Shown here: one piece after another, positions 1 through 5,451 of the stretch
How positions within the stretch are numbered: position 1 is the stretch's first letter
How the letters are laid out: every line of letters begins with the position of its first letter
Origin: Planctomycetota bacterium
GTDB lineage: Bacteria; Planctomycetota; SZUA-567; H5-PLA8
Length of the DNA stretch: 7,697 nucleotides
Assembly: GCA_025355035.1 (NCBI GenBank)
Contig: JANXLS010000277.1
Location: 1 to 7,697 of the forward strand
Direction: 5' to 3'
Notes under the pieces: model-generated
The model's input: only the letters and a program-made list of their open reading frames with translations
The model's database searches: none
What the model was told of the DNA's origin: nothing
Position numbers and translations under genes: made by a program

Positions 1-39
1 TGCGCGCGGGGAGGAATCGAGTAGATTTAGAGGTGTGGT

Positions 40-65
40 GCAAGGCTTGAGCGCAAGGCTTGGGC
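40..65. repeat. 13-bp tandem direct repeat upstream of tRNA-Leu
   Basis: Two adjacent 13-bp copies, GCAAGGCTTGAGC (40-52) and GCAAGGCTTGGGC (53-65), differ at one base. Each contains the palindromic core CAAGGCTTG. The array ends only 4 bp before the mature 5' end of the tRNA, so it lies in the leader or promoter region of that gene. A function as a binding site or as processing context is possible but not shown; a chance duplication is equally plausible. Confidence 0.6.
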
Positions 66-69
66 ATGT

Positions 70-152
70 GCCGGAGTGGCGGAATGGCAGACGCAGCGGA
101 TTCAAAATCCGCCGAGGGCAACCTCGTGAGGGTTCGACTCCCTCCTTCGGTA
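70..152 (+). tRNA. tRNA-Leu, anticodon CAA (reads UUG)
   Basis: This is a complete class II tRNA cloverleaf. The acceptor arm GCCGGAG (70-76) pairs with CTTCGGT (145-151), including two G-U pairs, and A152 is the discriminator. The anticodon stem GCGGA/TCCGC closes the seven-base loop TTCAAAA, which places the anticodon CAA at 103-105. The long variable arm, a CGAGG/CCTCG hairpin with a GCAA loop, is the class II hallmark of leucine tRNAs. The T arm is GAGGG-TTCGACT-CCCTC. The 3' CCA is not encoded, since TCTT follows directly, so it must be added after transcription. No intron and no convincing terminator is seen downstream. Confidence 0.97.
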
Positions 153-338
153 TCTTAATCTCTCCTGAACAATTTTAAAACGGTGATACTCAGTTGGATG
201 GGATGCGCTGCTTGTGAGCGATTCGTTTGGCAATTTTCGCGTTGTTTTGGTGGAAGGTAATTCGCAGTCACTGTAGAATTTGATGGGTAATGCATGGTTT
301 AGAAACCCAGCCGCATCCGGACAGCAACCGTCGTCAAT

Positions 339-343
339 GAGGA
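339..343 (+). promoter_or_regulatory. Ribosome binding site supporting a GTG start
   Basis: GAGGA lies 7 nt upstream of the GTG at 351 and decides this start, because no in-frame ATG occurs between the upstream in-frame stop at 300-302 and 351. The same bases form part of an out-of-frame ATG at 337 that opens a five-codon reading frame. Its TGA stop (352-354) overlaps the GTG start as GTGA. Confidence 0.65.
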
Positions 344-350
344 CAGTTTT

Positions 351-1601
351 GTGAGCGATCCCGCGGGTTCCACTCCGACCGAAACGCGCCAACTCATCGG
401 CCGCGCGCTGATCCCGATACAATTCGGCGAACAGGTCATCGTCAGCATCCTGTACAACCACGACGCGAATCCGGTGCATCATCGCCCGGATCACGCGATT
501 CAATGGATGCTGGGATTGCTGGCGGCTCAAGGCGTCGGCGGGACCGATGGATCGCTGACGAATGCCGGGCCGGAAGAGCGAACGTACACGCTGGGCACCC
601 GGCTGCTGGCGTCTCAGGATGCCGTGGTCATGCCCGGCGTGGCGCTGGCGTCAATCTGCTATGAACACTTCATCGATCCCAGCGAATTGACGACGAGCAT
701 TTCGACGACGTTCACCTACCCGCTGCTGGTCCCGACAAAAGGCGACGTGGTTGTGACCGTCGAAGCGTATGAATTGCCGGACACATCCGCCGGGGCGTTG
801 GCGGGAAGCCGCAAAATTCAGATCGAAGCGTTCGGCCCCAGCCTGACGGGCGGTCAGACGCGGTTGATGAAGCTGGACGCTGTCGTCTTCAAGGCCGGGA
901 CGTCGCGCGAGGATGTGTATCAGAGCGTGGTGAAACCTCAGTTCGATGAATTGTCGAAGACCGCCAACAAGCTTCCGGGCATGCCGGAATTGGCGCATCC
1001 GTCGTCGATCAGCCAGGAAGACCGGCGGCGTTACAACCGGATCGTTGAACCGGGCAGCGAATCGAAAGCGCGGCCGATAACGGAGTCGGCGTGGCAGTGC
1101 AAAATTCCGCGCGTACTGACCGAAGTCATCGATATTCTGAAGTACAATGAGCCGTATCAAAAGGAAGTCAAAGCGCACTACGCGGGCCGCGCCGACGAAG
1201 CGGAGCGCGTTGCCGCGATTCGGCGCTACGTCGAAAAAGAACGAAAGTACAATCTGTTCGGCGACGACAAGGTTGCTCCTCGGATCGAAAAAATCGCGGC
1301 GCTTCAACAACATTTATACGCGCGGCAACACACGGTTTTCGATCCTCGCCATTTTAAGGAAGGCGCGGAGGCGACAACGGCGGGAACGCAGATTTTGCTG
1401 GATCTGCACCTCAGTGAAATGCGGCTGCGCCGGGCGATGCACCGGTTTTTCACGTGCGGGAAATTGAAGAGCGGGGAAGCGGTCTTCATGGGCGAATCGA
1501 CCGTCATGGCTCAGCCGTTGGTGACGAAGGAACTGGCCAATTTCCTGTGCGAAACCAACCACGCGTTCGACACGCTGAAATTGATGGAATACAAACGGTA
1601 G
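351..1601 (+). CDS. Protein of unknown function with an N-terminal MaoC-like hotdog-type region
   Basis: This 416-residue soluble protein starts at GTG with a good ribosome site and has no signal peptide or membrane segment. I do not recognise the whole family. Residues about 20-185 look like a hotdog fold. The segment around H37-D38-A-N-P-V-H43 has the D-x-N-P-x-H spacing of the MaoC/(R)-enoyl-CoA hydratase active site, where the Asp and His are catalytic. It is followed by a helix-like stretch, then MPGVALAS (94-101), comparable to the conserved PG before the central helix of that family. The segment TYPLLVPTKGDVVVTV (122-137) resembles the strand pair 'F..P...GD.v.v'. Residues about 200-416 are charged and mostly helical, with no family I can name. 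The gene is alone on the plus strand after tRNA-Leu and converges on the minus-strand block. That the frame is real rests on the ribosome site, length and protein-like composition. The hydratase or thioester-binding role is an inference from a short motif; the substrate is unknown. Confidence 0.88.
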   Translation: MSDPAGSTPTETRQLIGRALIPIQFGEQVIVSILYNHDANPVHHRPDHAIQWMLGLLAAQGVGGTDGSLTNAGPEERTYTLGTRLLASQDAVVMPGVALASICYEHFIDPSELTTSISTTFTYPLLVPTKGDVVVTVEAYELPDTSAGALAGSRKIQIEAFGPSLTGGQTRLMKLDAVVFKAGTSREDVYQSVVKPQFDELSKTANKLPGMPELAHPSSISQEDRRRYNRIVEPGSESKARPITESAWQCKIPRVLTEVIDILKYNEPYQKEVKAHYAGRADEAERVAAIRRYVEKERKYNLFGDDKVAPRIEKIAALQQHLYARQHTVFDPRHFKEGAEATTAGTQILLDLHLSEMRLRRAMHRFFTCGKLKSGEAVFMGESTVMAQPLVTKELANFLCETNHAFDTLKLMEYKR

Positions 1602-1683
1602 GCGCTCGGTGGCGGTTGAATTTAGGCAATCCGCACAAAATAACCGTCCTATGGTGCGGAGATTTTCGCGGTACTCGAGGCAG

Positions 1684-1723
1684 GACTTTAATGCAGTATT
1701 GAGAAAAATACCGCATTGAAGTC
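1684..1723. other. 17-bp hairpin between convergent genes
   Basis: The arms 1684-1700 and 1707-1723 form a 17-bp stem with one A-C mismatch and one wobble pair around a six-base loop, GAGAAA. It sits in the 190-bp gap between the stop codons of the flanking convergent genes, where a bidirectional terminator would be expected. However, no T-run follows the stem on either strand, so a standard intrinsic terminator is not proven. A second, shorter inverted repeat, CCGCAC (1631-1636) with GTGCGG (1654-1659), lies in the same gap. Confidence 0.5.
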
Positions 1724-1791
1724 GCAATGAAGGAGGCGGCCAAAAGATCAAGCCAGATGGCTTTTATGCGGGTTGCCTTAACGGGATCGAT

Positions 1792-2847
1792 TTACTTTGC
1801 AGCCGGTCCCACGCCGATACCGAACTGTTTTTTGGGGTCTGTCTTTTCAGCGTTCACCAATCCGGTTTTGTTGCAGAAGTTGCAATCCAACGCGGCTTTT
1901 TTGCCGGCTCCACCGCAACTGTTGCACCGGAGCACCTCGTCGCCCATGAACATGTAGCCCGGCCATTTGCTGCGTTTGCATTGGTTGCAGGGCAAATACG
2001 TTTCAACGCCCGAGCCGTGACAGACCGGGCACCACAGCCGGCCGTTCGGCGGCTGTTTCGTTCCGCCTTTCATGGGTGAAATGTGGCTCAGCAAGACTTT
2101 GCCGGTGCGGTTGCAGAGATCGCAATACATGCCAATGGTCTTTCCGGTGCCTCCGCAACGCTGATCCATTTCGAAGTGGTCGCCGAGATTTTTGTAACCG
2201 GGTTTGCCGCTCTTGTTGCAGTTCAAACACGGCAGCACGATCCAGATTCCGGTGCCATTGCAATTGGGGCAATTGACCGGCTTTTCGTCAATCGACGTGA
2301 CTTCGTTCAAGCCCGCCGCCGCCGCGATTTTCTCTTTGCTCATACCCTCTTTCGAGTAGCCGTTCGACGGATTCGCTGCCGCAGCATTGGGACCATCCGT
2401 CGCTTTGTCGCGTTCTTTGAGATCGCTCTTCAACACCCATTCGCCGTTGGATTTGACGAACCCCAGCGCCTTCCGAGCCGCAGAATTGTTGGGGTCAATT
2501 TGAATAACTCGATTGTACGCCCGATTGGCTTCCTCGCGCGCGCCCTTTGCGCTGGCCGATTCCGCCAACGTCATCCATTCGTCTTTGCTGTCCTTGTCGG
2601 CGCTTTTAGTCAGCTTGTCCATTTTGTCGCGCAACGTGGACGCGGCCGATTTTTTCTTTTCGACACTCTGAATTTCTTCCCTTTTCAACGTCATCTTGCC
2701 GCTGGCGACTTTGACCACGATCTCGGATTCGTTCTCCGACACCACGTCGCCTTCGATGACCCGACCATCGGACATCGTGACGATTTCTGCATGAAGATTC
2801 AAACACATCCACGCCACCGTCAGGAGAACTCGCGAAAAACAACGCAT
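1792..2847 (-). CDS. Predicted exported protein with TPR-like region and two tandem CxxC zinc-knuckle modules
   Basis: This protein has 351 residues from the ATG at 2847. That start has GAGG 7 nt upstream and begins a signal peptide (basic MRCFSR, hydrophobic VLLTVAWMCLNL, likely cleavage after HA20). A longer frame starts at 2871 but has no ribosome site there and spoils the signal peptide. Residues 21-64 ('IVTMSDGRVIEGDVVSE') resemble a small beta domain common in secreted PVC-type proteins. Residues 89-142 look like a TPR unit followed by 'ALGFVKSNGEWV'. Residues 193-330 hold two DnaJ-like cysteine-rich modules exactly 80 residues apart. Module 1 has Cys at 193, 196, 207, 210, 231, 242, 245; module 2 has Cys at 273, 276, 287, 290, 308, 311, 322, 325. 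Both contain CPxCxGxG, a PGY segment and GGxGK. Asp228 in module 1 replaces the cysteine corresponding to Cys308. Zinc binding outside the cytoplasm is inferred; the partner and function are unknown. No J domain is present, so it is not DnaJ. Confidence 0.9.
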   Translation of the reverse strand: MRCFSRVLLTVAWMCLNLHAEIVTMSDGRVIEGDVVSENESEIVVKVASGKMTLKREEIQSVEKKKSAASTLRDKMDKLTKSADKDSKDEWMTLAESASAKGAREEANRAYNRVIQIDPNNSAARKALGFVKSNGEWVLKSDLKERDKATDGPNAAAANPSNGYSKEGMSKEKIAAAAGLNEVTSIDEKPVNCPNCNGTGIWIVLPCLNCNKSGKPGYKNLGDHFEMDQRCGGTGKTIGMYCDLCNRTGKVLLSHISPMKGGTKQPPNGRLWCPVCHGSGVETYLPCNQCKRSKWPGYMFMGDEVLRCNSCGGAGKKAALDCNFCNKTGLVNAEKTDPKKQFGIGVGPAAK

Positions 2848-2874
2848 ATAAAAGCCTCGACAGTTAATCATTTA

Positions 2875-2892
2875 AATATAACGCACATGTGC
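2875..2892 (-). promoter_or_regulatory. Possible promoter -10 with adjacent 10-bp palindrome
   Basis: Upstream of the zinc-knuckle gene, the minus strand has TATATT (2880-2875), a plausible -10 element about 28 bp before the ATG. Just upstream of it is the perfect palindrome GCACATGTGC (2883-2892), which would lie in the spacer, where an operator could act. No good -35 hexamer is visible at the right distance, so the call is tentative. Confidence 0.25.
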
Positions 2893-2927
2893 AGAGTAGG
2901 ATTTTTTACTAAATAACGCAATAGAAA

Positions 2928-2970
2928 AGTGCCGAGTGCCGAGTATTGAGTGCTGAGTACTGGTGCTGAA
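2928..2970. repeat. Heptamer tandem repeat, AGTGCYG type
   Basis: Five perfectly phased 7-mers run from 2928 to 2962: AGTGCCG twice, then AGTATTG, AGTGCTG and AGTACTG. A degenerate GTGCTGAA follows to 2970. Read on the minus strand they translate as the STQYSALGT-like peptide often seen as a spurious ORF in annotated genomes. They occupy the gap between the lipid kinase stop and the zinc-knuckle gene start, 16 bp from the second heptamer family. Confidence 0.85.
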
Positions 2971-2983
2971 TATCGCTTTGCCG

Positions 2984-3898
2984 TTAACTTTGAACCTTGA
3001 ACCTTGAACTTTGAACCGCCGTTAAAACATTCAGAGCGTTCGGACGGATTTCGAACGTGCATGGCGTCTGGCCGAGGGTTTCGCCATCGGCGCAGATGTA
3101 CAACGGGCCGTCGGGCGTTTCGACGGACATCTTCTTCGTCTTCAGCATCGAAACGGCTTTGTGAGTTGTATGCGAACCGCGCAACACGCGCATTAGGAAT
3201 GCGAAGACCGCCAAGCGCGGAACTTCACCGACCGTGCACACATCAAACAGGCCGTCGTCCATCGCCGCGCCCGGAGCGATCTGAAGTGCTCCACCGTAGC
3301 ACGGCGCGTTGCCGGTCGCAGCCAACAACATGCGGCCTTCGCGCTGCCCGAAATCACCGCTCAATTTCAGCATCGGAAAACGGTACCCGGGCAACACCCG
3401 CAACACACCGTAGATGTACGCAGGCGTTCCTTTCACCCACAACTTGCGCGATTCGACAAAACGACTGACATCGGAATCGAATCCCAACGTCGCGACGGTC
3501 AAAAACCGTTTGCCGTGGACCGATCCCAAATCGATCGGGCGGCGGATTCCGCTGACCAGGATCTCCACCAACGCTTCGGGCGAGTCGCGTTTGGACAGTC
3601 CCAACGCGTGAGCGAAATCGTTGCAGCGGCCGCCGGGCAAGATTCCCAACGCTGTCGAACTGTCGTCCAACGCGGTCGCAATCTCCTGCAACGTGCCATC
3701 GCCGCCACAGCCGACAACGACCGGCGACCCAGCGCACGCCGCGCCGGCGGCCCAACGCTGAGCGTCCCCCCGAGCGGTCGTGACGCGCACTTCGGCCGAC
3801 CGGCCGCGAGCCTTCAGCAACTCGACCGCGCGCGTGGCCAAATACGGTGCCGCCTGCGAACCCGACGTAGGATTGGCGATGATCAAAAAATCAAGCAT
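2984..3898 (-). CDS. Diacylglycerol/lipid kinase family protein (YegS/DagK catalytic type)
   Basis: This 304-residue protein has the usual length and layout of the bacterial soluble lipid kinases that phosphorylate diacylglycerol or a related membrane lipid using a nucleoside triphosphate. The N-terminal nucleotide domain starts with LIIANPTSG (5-13). It has the catalytic glycine motif GGDGT at 65-69 and LPGGRCNDFAHALG at 87-100, a variant of the usual LPxGTxNDFA with Arg-Cys in place of Thr-x. The C-terminal beta domain shows APGAAMDDGLFDV (208-220) and ADGE (270-273), both typical of the family. The ATG at 3898 has only a weak AGG 8 nt upstream. The last residues, about VQSSRFKVQS, are encoded by heptamer repeat DNA, and the stop codon lies at the repeat edge, so the native end was probably near NALNVLTA. 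The exact lipid substrate cannot be told from the sequence. No transmembrane domain of the integral DgkA type is present. Confidence 0.95.
   Translation of the reverse strand: MLDFLIIANPTSGSQAAPYLATRAVELLKARGRSAEVRVTTARGDAQRWAAGAACAGSPVVVGCGGDGTLQEIATALDDSSTALGILPGGRCNDFAHALGLSKRDSPEALVEILVSGIRRPIDLGSVHGKRFLTVATLGFDSDVSRFVESRKLWVKGTPAYIYGVLRVLPGYRFPMLKLSGDFGQREGRMLLAATGNAPCYGGALQIAPGAAMDDGLFDVCTVGEVPRLAVFAFLMRVLRGSHTTHKAVSMLKTKKMSVETPDGPLYICADGETLGQTPCTFEIRPNALNVLTAVQSSRFKVQS
2986..3017. repeat. Heptamer tandem repeat, AACYTTG type (locus A)
   Basis: Four phased 7-mers, AACTTTG (2986), AACCTTG (2993), AACCTTG (3000) and AACTTTG (3007), are followed by a partial AACC. The array overlaps the 3' end of the lipid kinase gene and encodes its tail. 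The same family recurs at 5452-5493 in inverted orientation. Confidence 0.88.
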
Positions 3899-3925
3899 GA
3901 GCGGAACCTATTTTCGACTTTTTTA

Positions 3926-4078
3926 TTCTCTCGCAGCGACGCGGAGGCGCAGTGGAGGGCACCACAAAAACAGAGGAAACGGAAAAGCGAACGTTCGAAC
4001 TAATCTAACCGTTCGTGTCTGAATTCCGTTGTGCCCTCGTTGCTTTTCTCTGCGCCTCCGCGACTCTGCGAGAGAATT
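3926..4078. repeat. Long imperfect inverted repeat (MITE- or REP-like)
   Basis: The 186-bp gap between the lipid kinase and the DUF7710-like gene is almost filled by one imperfect hairpin about 150 bp long. Outer arms: TTCTCTCGCAG (3926-3936) matches the complement of 4066-4076. CGCGGAGGCGCAG (3940-3952) pairs perfectly with 4050-4062. AGGGCAC (3956-3962) pairs with GTGCCCT (4031-4037). Inner pairs include ACGGAA/TTCCGT and CGAACG/CGTTCG. No coding capacity for a transposase is present. The outer motif resembles interspersed GCAGAG-rich repeats I recall from many bacterial genomes, which give spurious 'RRDAEAQ'-like peptides. It might also serve as a transcription stop, though that is not shown. 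Confidence 0.8.
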
Positions 4079-4084
4079 AAAAAA

Positions 4085-4420
4085 CTACTCGAAGCACTTT
4101 GGCGTTCCCAACTGCTCGCAATGCCCGTCGCGGAACGTGAAATGCGGTTGGAATTGCCAGTTGAACGTCTGCCGGAATTTCAAACTGCGCTGCTGATCTT
4201 TTGACGGCTTGAACTTTCCCGAATTCTTCGCGACTTCGTAGATCGGTTCGTCCAGGTTGTATTCAATCAGAGCGCCGCTGAGCAGTTCGTCGTGAAGGTA
4301 CTTGTGAGCGGCGTCCAACGACGACCAGACGCCCATCGGACACGACCCCCGTTCGCCCATGAAAACCCACACCGTCTGCCCGCCGTAAACGTCGCTCATT
4401 CCCGAAAACCCCGAGTGCAC
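4085..4420 (-). CDS. Small DUF7710-like protein of unknown function
   Basis: This 111-residue soluble protein has no signal peptide or membrane segment. From memory, its pattern matches the uncharacterised DUF7710 domain. WVFMGERGSCPMGVWSS resembles 'WVFHGEGARFASGVFSS'. LSGALIEYNLDEPIYEVA resembles 'LSGTLTEYPLDVGVYDWA'. GKFKPSKDQQ resembles 'GxFKPKKxHQ', and a C-terminal HFTFRDGH corresponds to 'HYHYEDG'. Such proteins are usually small and stand alone, and no function is known to me. The start is uncertain. The GTG at 4420 has AGG 6 nt upstream, while the ATG at 4399 (MSDVYGG...) lacks a good ribosome site but lies nearer the conserved region; both keep the whole domain. It is flanked by repeat-filled gaps on both sides, so it is probably transcribed on its own or weakly coupled to the heme protein upstream. 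Confidence 0.78.
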   Translation of the reverse strand: MHSGFSGMSDVYGGQTVWVFMGERGSCPMGVWSSLDAAHKYLHDELLSGALIEYNLDEPIYEVAKNSGKFKPSKDQQRSLKFRQTFNWQFQPHFTFRDGHCEQLGTPKCFE

Positions 4421-4455
4421 TGAAAACCTGCCACGTCGTCCTCAACTAAAATATC

Positions 4456-4477
4456 GAATGCGTGACGAAGCGCATTC
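4456..4477. other. Short hairpin in the heme protein / DUF7710-like gene gap
   Basis: GAATGCG (4456-4462) pairs perfectly with CGCATTC (4471-4477) around an 8-base loop. It lies 36 bp upstream of the DUF7710-like gene and about 150 bp past the stop of the heme protein gene. On the minus strand it is followed by an AT-rich stretch without a clean T-run, so a terminator role is only possible. Confidence 0.4.
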
Positions 4478-4554
4478 AATTCTGTCCGCACTGAATGAAT
4501 TGTTTTTACCGCGCGAAAACGCCGAATGTCGCAGAGACGACGAACTTTAAAAAA

Positions 4555-4596
4555 CGTTCCTTCTCTTTTCCTCTGCGTTCGCTGCGGTTTCAACGG
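4555..4596. repeat. Degenerate GCAGAG-rich interspersed repeat remnant
   Basis: On the minus strand this stretch reads as CCGCAGCGAACGCAGAGG followed by AAAAGAGAAGG. It resembles the outer arms of the inverted repeat at 3926-4078 (GCGGAGGCGCAG, GCAGAGAAAAG). I take it as a half copy or remnant of a related repeat in the 204-bp gap after the heme protein gene. The match is short and the call is tentative. Confidence 0.4.
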
Positions 4597-4624
4597 TCGG
4601 GTTCGTGTGCGGAACAGAATTTCG

Positions 4625-5437
4625 TTACGATCCGTGCGAACTGTGCCGAACTTTGCGGATCCACAGATCGTAGAACGATCCGGCCACCGACCCCAGGAAA
4701 CACACCGCCATTAACGCCCCGCCAGCCATCACCACCGGCGACATGGATGCTCCGAATTCGCGCACACCCCACCAACCCAAGATGTCCAACAGAATCGATA
4801 AATGTCCGCCGACGATCAACCCGGCGCGCATCCATACCGGCCACTGAGTCGACGCGATGGCCATGCCCAGGAGCATGAACATCATGCCCATCCCAAGTAG
4901 ATGAATGTGGCTCAACGACAGCAACCGGCCCTTGTCCATTCCGGCCGAAGCCGCCTGAGTGAATTTGGAAACGTCAGCGAAGGATTCAAGCGGGTAGTCG
5001 GGCATTTTGTGCCGCATCGTCGAATCGCGGGAATGGCAATCCGTGCAGCCGTGCTTTTCGATGATGTTTCCTATCCCCTCGTTCTTCCTCTTTTCGTCGT
5101 CGATTTTATAATCGGCTTCCGGAGCGCCCCGATCAATCCAGGCGACGACGCGTTCGATGTCTTTGATGTCCTCAGGCTTCAAATCTTCAGCAGCTCCGTT
5201 GATGTCAAAGTAGCGCCGCATCGATCCGCCGACACCGATCTTGCGCTTCAAGATCGGGACGCCGTTTCCATGGAACGTTATCGTGATGTCGTCCATGCTC
5301 AAACCTTCTTTGCCGTCCGCCATTTCAGTCGTGTGCTTCAAATACAATTCAGCCGCGAGAAACCCCGACGACAACACAATCAAAAACATCGATATCAGCA
5401 GCTTCCACGGCAAATCGAGCTCGGACAAAGGCTTCAT
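4625..5437 (-). CDS. Membrane protein with one c-type heme motif, possible electron-transfer protein
   Basis: This 270-residue protein starts at the ATG at 5437 with GGAG 5 nt upstream; an in-frame TAA at 5450-5452 rules out a longer start. A first membrane helix (about 12-33) acts as an anchor or uncleaved signal. It is followed by a domain of about 140 residues with a CTDCH heme-attachment motif at 131-135. A nearby Met141 or Met145 is a candidate distal ligand. Three more hydrophobic helices follow (about 175-195, 202-222, 232-256). The second begins with SHIHLLGMGMMF, where His177 and His179 face a methionine-rich helix, and His212 lies in the third. These could bind another heme or a metal. 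By family logic the heme domain lies outside the cytoplasm and needs a cytochrome c maturation system, which is not in the window. I do not recognise a named family; a respiratory or sensory role are both open. mutL lies upstream in the same direction across a 101-bp gap with heptamer repeats. Confidence 0.9.
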   Translation of the reverse strand: MKPLSELDLPWKLLISMFLIVLSSGFLAAELYLKHTTEMADGKEGLSMDDITITFHGNGVPILKRKIGVGGSMRRYFDINGAAEDLKPEDIKDIERVVAWIDRGAPEADYKIDDEKRKNEGIGNIIEKHGCTDCHSRDSTMRHKMPDYPLESFADVSKFTQAASAGMDKGRLLSLSHIHLLGMGMMFMLLGMAIASTQWPVWMRAGLIVGGHLSILLDILGWWGVREFGASMSPVVMAGGALMAVCFLGSVAGSFYDLWIRKVRHSSHGS

Positions 5438-5451
5438 GAGGACTCCGGTTT

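Noticed and set aside
250..290. Possible promoter before the GTG-started gene (TAGAAT as -10)
   Set aside because: No acceptable -35 hexamer at 16-18 bp; cannot be told from chance.
102..530. 142-residue minus-strand frame across the tRNA
   Set aside because: Its C-terminal part (RRRESNPHE-like) is the well-known spurious translation of a tRNA antisense strand, and the rest overlaps the real plus-strand gene.
651..1313. 220-residue minus-strand frame opposite the hotdog-like gene
   Set aside because: Arg- and Phe-rich, with no motif or ribosome site; a shadow of the plus-strand gene in GC-rich DNA.
2083..2916. 277-residue plus-strand frame opposite the zinc-knuckle gene
   Set aside because: Long, but its sequence is the antisense of a gene with clear cysteine motifs and a signal peptide; it has no recognisable domain.
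2928..3017. CRISPR-like array
   Set aside because: Units are 7 bp and directly adjacent, with no spacers and no cas genes.
2868..3062. 64-residue minus-strand frame between the lipid kinase and the zinc-knuckle gene
   Set aside because: It is the translation of the two heptamer repeats (FKVQGSK and STQYSALGT segments) and not a gene.
3515..4003. 162-residue plus-strand frame opposite the lipid kinase
   Set aside because: Antisense to the kinase motifs, and ends in the inverted repeat with RSDAEAQ-type repeat peptide.
4396..4593. 65-residue minus-strand frame in the heme/DUF7710-like gap
   Set aside because: Starts inside repeat DNA (KPQRTQRKRE-type peptide) and overlaps the start of the DUF7710-like gene; no homology seen.
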